Shown here piece by piece: positions 55,626-64,000 of a DNA stretch of 64,000 bases. Numbering within the stretch: position 1 is the first letter of the stretch; each line of letters begins with the position of its first letter. Below the pieces are notes generated by a model. That model did no database searches. It was not told the origin of the DNA and worked only from the letters and a program-made list of their open reading frames with translations. This DNA is from Acidobacteriota bacterium (GTDB taxonomy: Bacteria; Acidobacteriota; Blastocatellia; UBA7656), in NCBI GenBank assembly GCA_016201275.1, contig JACQDB010000104.1, positions 17,207-81,206 on the forward strand, in the 5' to 3' direction. Made by a program: the position numbers and the translations under genes.

Positions 55626-58019
55626 TTAACTCCCGCCCAGCACTTCAATCGTTAATTCCATCACGCTCGAATTGTGCGCGAAGTCTTCGGCGGTAATCTG
55701 AATCGTATAAGTTCCCGATGGCAAGCCTGCGGGGATTCTCAGATGCCCGATACTGGCTTTTGCTTTCGCGTCCCAAACCACAGCCACCGGCAAGGCTCCG
55801 TAAATACGCGCTGCAATCTTGCGCGTGTCGCTGTCGGCGTTTGCTGTAATCAACAAATCTTCCCCGGCGTGGACCATAGGCTTATCCACCGTTGCTTTGA
55901 TCGTCGGTGGGCGACTGTCTATGACGAAACTTTTTTCTTCTTGATAAGCGCGGCCTTGTTTATCCACCAAAATCAAGCGGCAGTTGTACGCGCCGTCCAG
56001 CATCTCTTTCGGCGCTAGAAAGCGCGTCTCCCACACGTCATCGCTCTTCAGATAAACCATTCGCTTGGTCAAGCCGAAGGGGAAAACCGCCGTGACCTCT
56101 TTAATAGATTCATCAGCGCGCACCCGCAACACCGGGTCGCCTGGGCGTATCACTCGCGGACGCAACAAGGAACGCGGCGCGGCTAAAAATGAAGTGTAAG
56201 GCGTGACGAATTTATACTTTTTCGACAGCGCGATGATTTCGTCTATCGCCTCTCTGGTTTCGCCGTTGAGGGCGATTTGCCTGAGCAACGCATCCACACG
56301 CGCACGCGCCCACAGGCGCGGAACGTGGGCGTGCGTGTCGTCTTTTTCGGGCAGGTCAACCGCTTGCGTCAAACGCACAGGCTTGCCCGATGAATTACCC
56401 GTCACCGTCAAGGTCGTTGCGCCGGGCTTTTTATAACGGCCTACGAAAGAGAGTCGCGTGCCGTCATAAGCCGTCGCTTCATAATCGGGATAGACGTTGT
56501 AGAAATTCGCGGCTTCGGCGTTTTGCAGTTTCAACGAATCAATCGGCGAGCGCCCGACTTTGCTAGTAAACGATTTTAATTTGAAGGCCAGATCATCGGT
56601 CTCTCGCGTCCAGTCGAAATAGCCTTTCGAGGCGCGTGCGAGTTCTTCCAATAAGCGTGTGTTGGTGTCCGAGCCGATGCCGAAAATGTACATACGCGCT
56701 TTCGTGGCCGCGTCGTTGGCGCGTTTGAATTGTTCAACAATCGCCCCGGTCTTTGTCGTCGTCGCCGTAGAATTGCCATCGGTAATCATGACAATCGCGC
56801 TTTCGGTTTTCTTCGGCATCGCCTTCATCAACTGCGTAGCGCGATTGATAGCGGCAGGAAAATCGGTGCCGCCCGACAAATAACCGGCTTTGATGAATTG
56901 CAAAGCGCGCTCGATCTCTTCGGGCTTTCCGTCAATCGGTTTGTCACTAAATGACTGCACCTCATCATTGAAGAGAATCAGGTTGAACGAATCCTGCGGC
57001 AACAGTGAACGCAGCATTCCTTCGACCGCTTCATAGGCGCGGTCTAGTTTTTCCCAATTCATCGAAAGCGAAGTGTCGAGCATAATCAACACGGAGCGCG
57101 GCGGCGGCGGTTGAGCATCGCCCGCCGCGCGACCTGCTTCGTTGAACAGGGCGGCAGCTTCAAAATAACCGTCGGGTTCTTTTTCGGCCAGATTCGGATC
57201 GCGCAATTCGTCTGCGGTGATGCGTTCGGGAGCGCGATATGCGAGAAACTCGAAGGCCGTGCGCGGCACATTCAAGCCGTAGCTGAAACCGAAGTCTTCG
57301 GTGAGCGCGACGTTGGCGGCTTCAAAAGTTCCGGCTTTGGCATTGGCGTTATTGGTGGTGAAATTCAAGGTGTAGGTTTTGCTCTTGAAGTTCAAATCGG
57401 TCATCGCAAATTTGCTGGCCAGCAACAGCGATATGGATAAACGCCCGACCGTTTGCGTACCGTATGCGTTGGGCTTGAAGGGAAACGAGTAATACGATTC
57501 GAGATTTTCGACGCGCAGCAATTCGGTGTATTCAAGTTCCAGTCGCTTAGTGCCGTAGGCCGGAATCGGCGTGACTTTGACGGTGAAGGCGGTGCTGCCT
57601 TCGTCTTCGTCAGCCTGTTTGACGAGACCCGGATCAATCTCTTGTAGAGCGAGGTCTTGATAAATTTCATCAGCGCGACGGGCTTCGAGAATCACGCCCG
57701 GTATTCGCACATCGCCGTCCCACACCGCGAAATCGGAAATCGCAGCAGTCGTCGGGATCAGAAAAACATATTTGCCTTCCTGCACGCGGTTGGTTTTGTT
57801 GCCAAAGATTTGCACCACTTTGACGCGGGCGAATTGATTATCAATGGTGACGTTGACGGCCATTTCGTCGAGCGTGAGAATCGCCGAATCCGGTTTGTCG
57901 CTGCTTGCCGGAATCAACACCCCCGACTGCGCGTTCGCTGTTATCGAGGCACACAACAGCAAGAAAAAAACCGCGCTCTTGCCAATGACGGAGCAAATCT
58001 TTGTGCGTTCTTGTTTCAT
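55626..58019 (-). CDS. secreted VIT/VWA-domain protein
   Basis: A 797-residue exported protein: signal peptide to about 30, a VIT domain (about 45-175: VNVTIDNQFARVKVVQIFGN, LEYTELLRVE), then a VWA domain with its metal site (LIMLDTSLSM, ITDGNST; about 310-490), then a C-terminal beta domain (about 640-797: GDPVLRVRADESIKEVTAVFPFG, IRIPAGLPSGTYTIQI). It resembles inter-alpha-trypsin-inhibitor-like and marine-sortase-target-like proteins. It probably acts in the periplasm or on the surface in contacts with other proteins. A MITE lies 26 bp upstream of its start. Confidence 0.88.
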   Translation of the reverse strand: MKQERTKICSVIGKSAVFFLLLCASITANAQSGVLIPASSDKPDSAILTLDEMAVNVTIDNQFARVKVVQIFGNKTNRVQEGKYVFLIPTTAAISDFAVWDGDVRIPGVILEARRADEIYQDLALQEIDPGLVKQADEDEGSTAFTVKVTPIPAYGTKRLELEYTELLRVENLESYYSFPFKPNAYGTQTVGRLSISLLLASKFAMTDLNFKSKTYTLNFTTNNANAKAGTFEAANVALTEDFGFSYGLNVPRTAFEFLAYRAPERITADELRDPNLAEKEPDGYFEAAALFNEAGRAAGDAQPPPPRSVLIMLDTSLSMNWEKLDRAYEAVEGMLRSLLPQDSFNLILFNDEVQSFSDKPIDGKPEEIERALQFIKAGYLSGGTDFPAAINRATQLMKAMPKKTESAIVMITDGNSTATTTKTGAIVEQFKRANDAATKARMYIFGIGSDTNTRLLEELARASKGYFDWTRETDDLAFKLKSFTSKVGRSPIDSLKLQNAEAANFYNVYPDYEATAYDGTRLSFVGRYKKPGATTLTVTGNSSGKPVRLTQAVDLPEKDDTHAHVPRLWARARVDALLRQIALNGETREAIDEIIALSKKYKFVTPYTSFLAAPRSLLRPRVIRPGDPVLRVRADESIKEVTAVFPFGLTKRMVYLKSDDVWETRFLAPKEMLDGAYNCRLILVDKQGRAYQEEKSFVIDSRPPTIKATVDKPMVHAGEDLLITANADSDTRKIAARIYGALPVAVVWDAKAKASIGHLRIPAGLPSGTYTIQITAEDFAHNSSVMELTIEVLGGS

Positions 58020-58045
58020 AATTCACTCTTCAAATCGTCTAATTC

Positions 58046-58143
58046 GAGCGTGTCGCAGAAGCCCAAGAGCCGCCTATATATTGTGGATAATTAAGCCTTC
58101 ACACACAATATCTGGACAAAAAATCCATTTATGCGACACCCTC
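58046..58143 (+). mobile_element. MITE-like element, copy D
   Basis: Ninety-eight bp with ends GAGCGTGTCGCA and the complement of GAGGGTGTCGCA, flanked by perfect TAATTC repeats (58040-58045, 58144-58149). It sits in the promoter region of the VIT-VWA gene and may affect it. No other feature was seen in the rest of the gap to 58337. Confidence 0.85.
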
Positions 58144-58337
58144 TAATTCAGTGTAAAAGAACTCAACCTTCTTAAAATTCTTTCTTGCCCGTTGAAACGG
58201 GCAGGTTGGCTGCCAGTCTCGTTATATTCTCAGGCAATGTTATTCTTTATCAATCCCCAAAATTCGGCGGCCTCTTCATAGCTTGTACAGGTCTGTGGTA
58301 TCGCCTCAATTTTCTACTTGTTCATCATTGAGTCTCG

Positions 58338-60338
58338 CTAATTGATCACTCGTTTTTCAATGCGGGTTAAGCCGTTTAAGGTGCCGACGTAGATGAAGCG
58401 GTCGTCGGAAGTGATTGCCGTTATATTCATAGAGGCGAGGCCAGCACTGATGCGCGTCCACAGGTGTTCGCGCGTATTATAAACTAAAATCCCTTTCTCG
58501 CTAGTGCCGACATACAATTTCTCGCCATCAAAATGCATGGCGTTTTGATTCACCTCAACCTTGCCCACCTCGTCGGCGAAGTTCACCCACTCACCGGTCG
58601 GCATCAGCGCATCCACGCCACCACCATTCGTGCCGATAAACAACGTCCCGTCGGCAACCGCAAGCGCTGTCACCCAATCGTGCGACAATTTCGAGTTCGA
58701 GGTTTTATAACTTCGCACCACACGCAAGCCTTCCAATTCCACCAACCCCGCAAGACTGCCCACGAACAAGCGCGAGCCGATGCTCGCCGAGGTGTATAAA
58801 TGATTGCTCGCCAATCCATGAAAAGCTGTCAACGAACGCGCACGATTGTTGGCAATGTCGGTCAAGCCTCCGGCGGTCGCCAACACTACACGATTGCCGC
58901 TTCTGGCACTTCCTGTTGCATCATTGGCAAAGGCAATATGCGCGACGGCGTTATCAATCAAGTTGCCCTGCTCTCGCGTCATCACCGTTTGATTCAAACG
59001 ACGGTCCAACTGCACCAAACCTCTGGAAGTGGCAATCAAGGTGCGGTTGTTCGTTTGGTCAACGGCGATGAAGTTGACTTCGCGCACGCGGTCGTCTTCG
59101 AGGTGCGACAATCGTTCGCGGCTTTGCGGCGCGATGATGTCCAAGCCTCTGTCGAAATAGCCGATCCACAAATTCGCTGCATCATCCAAAGCCAGAGTGG
59201 TGATGTGTCCGGCGGTCAACGTATGGTCGCCAGTGATGGCGCTGGCGATGGCATCAAAGGCCGGGCGAGTGGAATCATCACTGCGTTCAAACGCGCCTTG
59301 TTGAGTCAACGCGTACAACCTGCCACTGGCCGCATAAACATTGACCGGATTGTTTTGCGAAAGTCCGTTGTCCGTAGTCCTGTGTCCAGCGTCGGCTACC
59401 GGTTGAACCGATGACACCGCGCCGCTTTTGATTTCCACCAGCCCGCCGCTGAACAGCCCCGCCCACAAACGCCCACCGCTTACCGCAAGCGAAGTAATGT
59501 TCGGTTGTTTCGATACCTCGGTAATTTCGTTTTTATCGTTGAGCATGACGACGCCGAAATCCGTAGCTACAGCGATACCATTTTCCGCAGGCATCAAGGC
59601 AAGCCCAGTCACACGCTGCGAGGGCAAGCCTTCGGTTGCGCCGAAGTGTTCAATGTGCGCTTCGCGCCACAGGTACAGCCCTTGGTCCTGCGTGCCTATA
59701 TAGATGCGCGATTGATGTGCGAGCAAAGCGGTGATGCGGCTGAAATCGGCTCCTGTAGCCCCATTCAGGCGACGCACGAATTTTTGCCCGTCGTATTCAA
59801 ACAAGCCGCCATCAAGCGTGCCGATCAACAAAGCGCTTTCGGTTGCCAACATGACATTGACTCTTGCGGCCTTCGGTTTGATAAAGCGATAGCCGGTAAA
59901 CGCATTGCCGTCGAAGCCGATCATTCCCGATGCGGCGGTGCCGATGAAGAGGCGGTTGTGAAAGACCGCCAGCGTCGTCAAATCATTTTCCGGCAAGCCC
60001 TCCAAAGTCGTGTAGCGATGTTTGAGGTTGCCATTTTCATCTATGGCGAGAAGTCCGCCGGAGGTTGCCAGAAATCGTTGCTTGCCAAATTCGGCGATGG
60101 CGCGCACCTCCGACGCATACAGATAATTGGTCAAGCCGTCGGTCGCAGGAGCGCGCAGTTGGGTCTCCTGCACTTCGACGCGCCCGGCGGCCTCCAACTG
60201 GGCGCGCTCTTCATCTATGCGGCGGTTGAATTTGAAAACGAAAAAAATAATCAGGGTGATCAGAAGAATCCCCGCTGCGGCGGCGGCCAAAAAAACGCCG
60301 CGCTTGTTGGCCTTGAGACTTTGCACCAGCTTCGTCAT
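58338..60338 (-). CDS. membrane-anchored two-component-regulator-propeller protein
   Basis: A 666-residue protein with one N-terminal helix (about 16-34) and a periplasmic seven- or fourteen-bladed beta-propeller (about 75-660). Repeats like IDENGNLKHRYTTLEGLPENDLTTLAVF and HIEHFGATEGLPSQRVTGLALM are the two-component regulator propeller type (Reg_prop). There is no kinase or response-regulator domain, so its role is structural or ligand-sensing. It resembles proteins next to hybrid kinases in other bacteria, but none occurs here. Confidence 0.85.
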   Translation of the reverse strand: MTKLVQSLKANKRGVFLAAAAAGILLITLIIFFVFKFNRRIDEERAQLEAAGRVEVQETQLRAPATDGLTNYLYASEVRAIAEFGKQRFLATSGGLLAIDENGNLKHRYTTLEGLPENDLTTLAVFHNRLFIGTAASGMIGFDGNAFTGYRFIKPKAARVNVMLATESALLIGTLDGGLFEYDGQKFVRRLNGATGADFSRITALLAHQSRIYIGTQDQGLYLWREAHIEHFGATEGLPSQRVTGLALMPAENGIAVATDFGVVMLNDKNEITEVSKQPNITSLAVSGGRLWAGLFSGGLVEIKSGAVSSVQPVADAGHRTTDNGLSQNNPVNVYAASGRLYALTQQGAFERSDDSTRPAFDAIASAITGDHTLTAGHITTLALDDAANLWIGYFDRGLDIIAPQSRERLSHLEDDRVREVNFIAVDQTNNRTLIATSRGLVQLDRRLNQTVMTREQGNLIDNAVAHIAFANDATGSARSGNRVVLATAGGLTDIANNRARSLTAFHGLASNHLYTSASIGSRLFVGSLAGLVELEGLRVVRSYKTSNSKLSHDWVTALAVADGTLFIGTNGGGVDALMPTGEWVNFADEVGKVEVNQNAMHFDGEKLYVGTSEKGILVYNTREHLWTRISAGLASMNITAITSDDRFIYVGTLNGLTRIEKRVIN

Positions 60339-60621
60339 TTGTGTATCTGAACCTGTTTGATAAAGTTGAAGTGTCGCATCAGCAATCTATCACTTGTGGC
60401 CGACTTCGCCAATTTGACAGCGGCATTAGATGCGGAAAAAAGGAAAACGATTCCCGCCTTTTATGCCGCCGACCAGCGGTCGAAAAGCTACACCCCTTGA
60501 CAATACTTGAGGGCAAAAATATAGTCTCTCCTGTACGAAAGAATTTTTGCTGTGCCTGTGTTTCCAGCGCTCACAATCACCGCTGACCGTGCCCAAATCA
60601 AATGATGTAGGGAATCGAAGT

Positions 60622-61422
60622 TTGAATCTGCCAAACTCACTCACACTGCTACGCATCTTCATCGTGCCGCTGCTCGTGGTGGTACTGTTGACCAATATCG
60701 CCAGCCACTGGATCGGCTTGTCACAAGTGTCGCTCGGCCTGGCGCTGTTCATAGGCGCTTCGATTACCGATTGGCTGGACGGTTTTCTGGCGCGCAAACG
60801 CGGCCAGGTAACGACGCTAGGCACTTTGCTTGATCCTATCGCCGATAAATTATTAATTTCGGCAGCCCTGGTGTCGCTGGTCGAAAATCGTTTAGCGCCA
60901 GCCTGGGCTATCGTCATCATCATAGGCCGCGAATTCGCCGTTTCTGGTTTGCGTTCGATAGCCGCTTCCGAAGGCTTTGCCATAGCCGCTTCCAAAAAAG
61001 GCAAATTCAAAATGCTGACCCAGGTCATCGCCATCACCTTGTTGATTTTGGGCGCGACCTCGGGCGGCCCTTACGGCTTGCAACCGCCGCCCAACGTGCG
61101 CCCCGAAGTCGCCTTCTCGTCGTTCAAAGAAGCCGGTCAGACGCTCGCCGCGTTTTTGAGCGAAGGGACGATTAGCTTCGACGGCTTGCGGGTACTGTGT
61201 TACGGCGCGGGTCGCGCCATGCTGTGGATCGTGGTCTTTTTCGCCTTATGGTCTATGTATGATTACTTCGTCAAATTCTATGGCAAAATACGCGATAGAA
61301 TCGAAGTTCGAGAACGCCGCAAACTTCGTCTGCTGCGCCGCCGTCAACGCAAAGCCGCAGGGAGTTGGCGACAGCGCGTCAGAATGAAAAACGATGATGG
61401 CAGTATGAAGGCAGAAGGTTGA
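60622..61422 (+). CDS. pgsA: CDP-diacylglycerol-glycerol-3-phosphate 3-phosphatidyltransferase
   Basis: A 266-residue membrane enzyme that makes phosphatidylglycerol-phosphate, the first step to PG and cardiolipin. The CDP-alcohol transferase motif is DWLDGFLARKRGQVTTLGTLLDPIADKL. I chose the TTG at 60622, since the protein then begins with the canonical NLPNSLTLLRIFIVPLL and AGGGA lies upstream; a longer frame from 60547 is less likely. An extra loop of about 60 residues (QPPPNVRPEVAF to FDGLRVLCYGAG) before the last helices is unusual. Basic C-terminal tail. Confidence 0.9.
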   Translation: MNLPNSLTLLRIFIVPLLVVVLLTNIASHWIGLSQVSLGLALFIGASITDWLDGFLARKRGQVTTLGTLLDPIADKLLISAALVSLVENRLAPAWAIVIIIGREFAVSGLRSIAASEGFAIAASKKGKFKMLTQVIAITLLILGATSGGPYGLQPPPNVRPEVAFSSFKEAGQTLAAFLSEGTISFDGLRVLCYGAGRAMLWIVVFFALWSMYDYFVKFYGKIRDRIEVRERRKLRLLRRRQRKAAGSWRQRVRMKNDDGSMKAEG

Positions 61423-61560
61423 TTGACCAAGCGTTTTCCCTATTTCTTGAAGCATCCACTTTCGAACCTTCTGCCTGCCGCGCTAATCTTCCTCCCGCAC
61501 TTCCATACTGACAATGTGGCTACTACGGTTCTTCTGCAAGGGCTTGCCACTCTACCGAAA

Positions 61561-61762
61561 GTCTTGCGTCTAGCCGTCCGACGTCCGGCGTCCGCTTTCG
61601 ATAGCCTGAGATAACTTTTGAGTCCTCCGCTTTCGATAGCCTGAGATAACTTTTGAGTCCTCCGCTTTCGATAGCCTGAGATAGCTTTTGAGTCGTGCGA
61701 TTTTGAAGGTGGTTGCCCTTCGGTTTGCAGGACGCCGGACGCCGGACGGCTAGACGCAAGAC
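61561..61762. repeat. 33-bp inverted repeat enclosing a 35-bp tandem repeat
   Basis: Arms at 61561-61593 and 61730-61762 are complementary with one mismatch (GTCTTGCGTCTAGCCGTCCG...). Between them a 35-bp unit (TCCGCTTTCGATAGCCTGAG...) occurs three times from 61591. The right arm abuts the stop codon of the next gene. It could be a non-autonomous element. Confidence 0.8.
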
Positions 61763-63519
61763 TATTCCAACCAATCGCTCAGACGTTTGAAAATTCCTAT
61801 TGCCGAGCGCGTCTGGGTAAAGACGCCGGCCTCGTTGAAGTTGGTGAAGCTGGTCGAAAGCGGCAACTTTGCCAGAGCTTTTTTCATGGCTTCCTGCTCC
61901 AGCAACTCTTTCGAGCCATCGCTGACCCGCGTTAATTTGGAAATCGCCAGCATCAATTCACCGGCTTTTTTTTGGTCGGCTTCAAAAGCGATAAGCGCAG
62001 CATTGGGCGGGCGCGTAGCAAGGCTACGAGTCACTCGCACATCGTTGGCAAACGTGTTGCGGCTGTCTCTGGTGTCCAGTATGCGCTTCAATTGACTGGC
62101 CGTGCCAAGCGCCAGATAGCCTTCGATGAACATCGCGGCGCGACCGTCTTCGTGCAAAGAGAGGTGCAGTTCTACGCCGTTGTATGAGGCGCTGGAAATT
62201 TTTACCTTGCCCTCTGACAGATAATGATTCACCGCTGGCATCAATTGCTCGGCCTCCTGTACTTGAATCAACATCAGCACCGGTTCGTCGGGCGTCAGCT
62301 TGACCAGAGCGATTTCAGGGCCGACGAGGTTGCCAAGATTTTCGCTCGCCTCGATGCCCAGATTCTTGCGAAACTGAATGACGAATTCTCTGAGCGCCAG
62401 ACCGGCGACCAAATCCAATTGGGGCGAAAGCTGCTGCAAGATTTTTTCCGGCAACGCGCCGACCGTTTCCATATTCAGTATGGTGCATTCTTCGGCTTCT
62501 TTCGGAATCCACTGCAATGACTTGAAACTGGCTCCTGTAGCCGGTTTCGTGGCTTCCTGCAAACCTCTGGCGACCGGTGGCCGCAACGCGGTCAAGGTTT
62601 TTTCCAGCACCTCGCCATCGGCAAACGCCAGGCTGTAGAACCAGCCATCGGCGGTCTGTTTCGAGATACGCCCAAAAAGATTGGCCACCGCACTCAGGGC
62701 GTCAGGGTTGTTGGTAAAGCGCGAAGCGAAAATCGCTGGACCGAATTGCGCCAGTTTTTCTATGCCGTTGGTCGTCACGTAAGCGAAGATCGCGCTGCCC
62801 TGATCCACTTCGCTGCGCCGCCGATTCAAGGTTTCGTCTTCGGCAAGCGACGCGGTTTGCCCGTTCATCGTATCCAGACATGATTTGATCGCCGACTCAT
62901 GATTGGCGATCAAGACCTTGCTGCCAAAGGCTGCGGCGACAAGTTGGCGTTCGGCCTGCGCGCCGTGAAAAGTTATCAAACGCACGCCCTGATAATTCGT
63001 TGACTCTTCTCTGGTGCCTTCGCCGAAGATGCGATTAGCAAGAATAGCGGCGCGTTCATTGGCGAGTTTCGTAGCTTTTTCATTGCTGGCATGAGTTTCC
63101 ACAAGCAACGCGAAGCGTGGTTTGACGTGCAGATAAACGCCTTCGTCATTGGCTCCGGTTCCGGCTTCTATGGCGGTGACGATAATCGCATATTGCGCCC
63201 GTCCGGCAATCACCACTTCATCCGGGCCTAAGCCGGTGCGGCTCATCCAACCGATGCCCGAACCCAATTGTTTCAACTGCCCGGACAAACCCAAGACCGG
63301 CGCGATTTCGTCCCACGCTTTGGTTTCGGTCAAACCGTCAAGCACTTCGGTCAGGCTGTTGATTTCGATATAGGCGAGGGCATTGGCCGGAACGAATTTG
63401 GCCATCGCCAAGCGCGGCGGTTTGCGGGAAACCAAATAGCCAACCGATAAAGTAAGCAACGCGAAGACGACAACCAGTATGACCATGTTTTTCGTCGTTA
63501 AAAGTCTGCGAAATTCCAT
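61762..63519 (-). CDS. membrane-anchored DUF3352-like protein, paralogue of 43234-45120
   Basis: A 585-residue protein with an N-terminal helix (about 13-30) and an extracytoplasmic domain starting FVPANALAYIEINSLTEVLDGL, the same opening as the 43234-45120 protein (PxxALxYxxxxxLxxVL). It shares its general alpha/beta architecture and the phrase PNAALIAFEADQKKA near the end. Start at 63519; the ribosome site is weak. The stop is at a repeat boundary. Function unknown. Confidence 0.78.
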   Translation of the reverse strand: MEFRRLLTTKNMVILVVVFALLTLSVGYLVSRKPPRLAMAKFVPANALAYIEINSLTEVLDGLTETKAWDEIAPVLGLSGQLKQLGSGIGWMSRTGLGPDEVVIAGRAQYAIIVTAIEAGTGANDEGVYLHVKPRFALLVETHASNEKATKLANERAAILANRIFGEGTREESTNYQGVRLITFHGAQAERQLVAAAFGSKVLIANHESAIKSCLDTMNGQTASLAEDETLNRRRSEVDQGSAIFAYVTTNGIEKLAQFGPAIFASRFTNNPDALSAVANLFGRISKQTADGWFYSLAFADGEVLEKTLTALRPPVARGLQEATKPATGASFKSLQWIPKEAEECTILNMETVGALPEKILQQLSPQLDLVAGLALREFVIQFRKNLGIEASENLGNLVGPEIALVKLTPDEPVLMLIQVQEAEQLMPAVNHYLSEGKVKISSASYNGVELHLSLHEDGRAAMFIEGYLALGTASQLKRILDTRDSRNTFANDVRVTRSLATRPPNAALIAFEADQKKAGELMLAISKLTRVSDGSKELLEQEAMKKALAKLPLSTSFTNFNEAGVFTQTRSAIGIFKRLSDWLE

Positions 63520-63617
63520 GCACGGCAATCCTATCACAAAGCAGCGAAAAGTCTGAGAGCCTGAGAGTCTGAGAGTTTGGAGTCCGGTGTCCGGTGTCCG
63601 CATAATAATCAATAATC

Positions 63618-64000
63618 TTAGCTCGACTTTGTACATTTTTCAGAGGCGAAGCAGCCTTGCTAATCCCCCCGATGGCAGTCGGGGGAGGGTTAAAACCCAA
63701 CCTACGAAACGCCGTGCAACCTCAACCAATCCCCCCAACGGCAGTTGGGGGATGGTTAAAGTCCAGCCTTGAGCCTCGGGCAAGGTTGGACTTTAACCAT
63801 CCCCCGATTTCCATCGGGGGGATTCGTTTCTCGTTGGCAGCGTTTTGTAGGTTGGGCTTTAACTATCCCCCAACTGCCGTTGGGGGGATTGGTTGAGGTT
63901 GCACGGCGTTTCGTAGGTTGGGTTTTAACCCTCCCCCGACTGCCATCGGGGGGATTAGCAAGGCTGCTTCGCCTCTGAAAAATGTACAAAGTCGAGCTAA
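63618..64000. repeat. palindromic hairpin array 2 with 136-bp perfect arms
   Basis: Positions 63618-63753 are perfectly complementary to 63865-64000 over 136 bp. Each arm contains two CCCCC-hairpin modules; the 111-bp spacer has more. It is homologous to array 1 at 42750. The right arm reaches the window edge, so the full extent is unknown. The preceding 63540-63600 contains short CTGAGAG and GTCCGGTGTCC repeats. Confidence 0.85.

Noticed and set aside
63618..64000. Open frames rich in PPDGSRG and similar motifs
   Set aside because: They are translations of palindromic repeat DNA on both strands, without ribosome sites.

Overview
The window looks like a chromosomal segment of an Acidobacteriota bacterium, perhaps from the Blastocatellia (inference). 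Clues are a VWA protein with the layout of the VWFA-related Acidobacterial domain, a moderately GC-rich base composition, large secreted proteins of the VIT/VWA, TPR, beta-propeller and DUF3352-like types, and a Gram-negative mre/mrd/rod cluster with a neighbouring RNase E/G gene. I saw no tRNA, rRNA or CRISPR array.

Layout. 1-5.6 kb is regulatory: the end of a sensor kinase and an NtrC-type sigma54 activator, a methyltransferase, a stand-alone receiver, a cyclic-nucleotide-binding-fold protein without a DNA-binding domain, and a complete Crp/Fnr regulator. 5.7-16.9 kb (minus strand) is an HME-RND metal efflux locus: a FixH-like membrane protein, a TolC-type channel, lipoproteins, a fused adaptor, a CusA/CzcA pump and a VWA protein. 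17.3-22.8 kb (plus strand) diverges from it and carries a YHS peptide, a Cys-rich four-helix copper-store protein, a DUF305 protein and two related periplasmic proteins of unknown function, one fused to a DUF4396-like membrane domain. Together these look like a copper or heavy-metal homeostasis island. 22.8-32.2 kb holds an RNase E/G and the elongasome genes rodA, mrdA, mreD, mreC and mreB. 33.4-45.1 kb has a HEAT/hydrolase pair, a zinc-ribbon membrane protein, a 5'-nucleotidase, a subtilase and small secreted proteins. 45.3-60.3 kb has a frameshifted and an intact REP-associated transposase, a 2606-residue TPR protein, a PLD-like protein, a VIT-VWA protein and a propeller protein. 60.6-63.5 kb has pgsA and a second DUF3352-like protein.

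Non-coding structure is the most striking part. Two promoters share one architecture: a TATATA -10 box, a weak Fnr/Crp-like site at -41.5 and a stronger one exactly 22 bp further up. A family of 98-99 bp MITE-like elements occurs four times with 12-bp terminal inverted repeats and 6-bp flanking direct repeats. Two large palindromic arrays of G/C-rich hairpins show a compensatory base-pair change, one with 136-bp perfect arms. REP arrays surround the transposase genes. Several genes take their stop codon from, or right beside, such a repeat.
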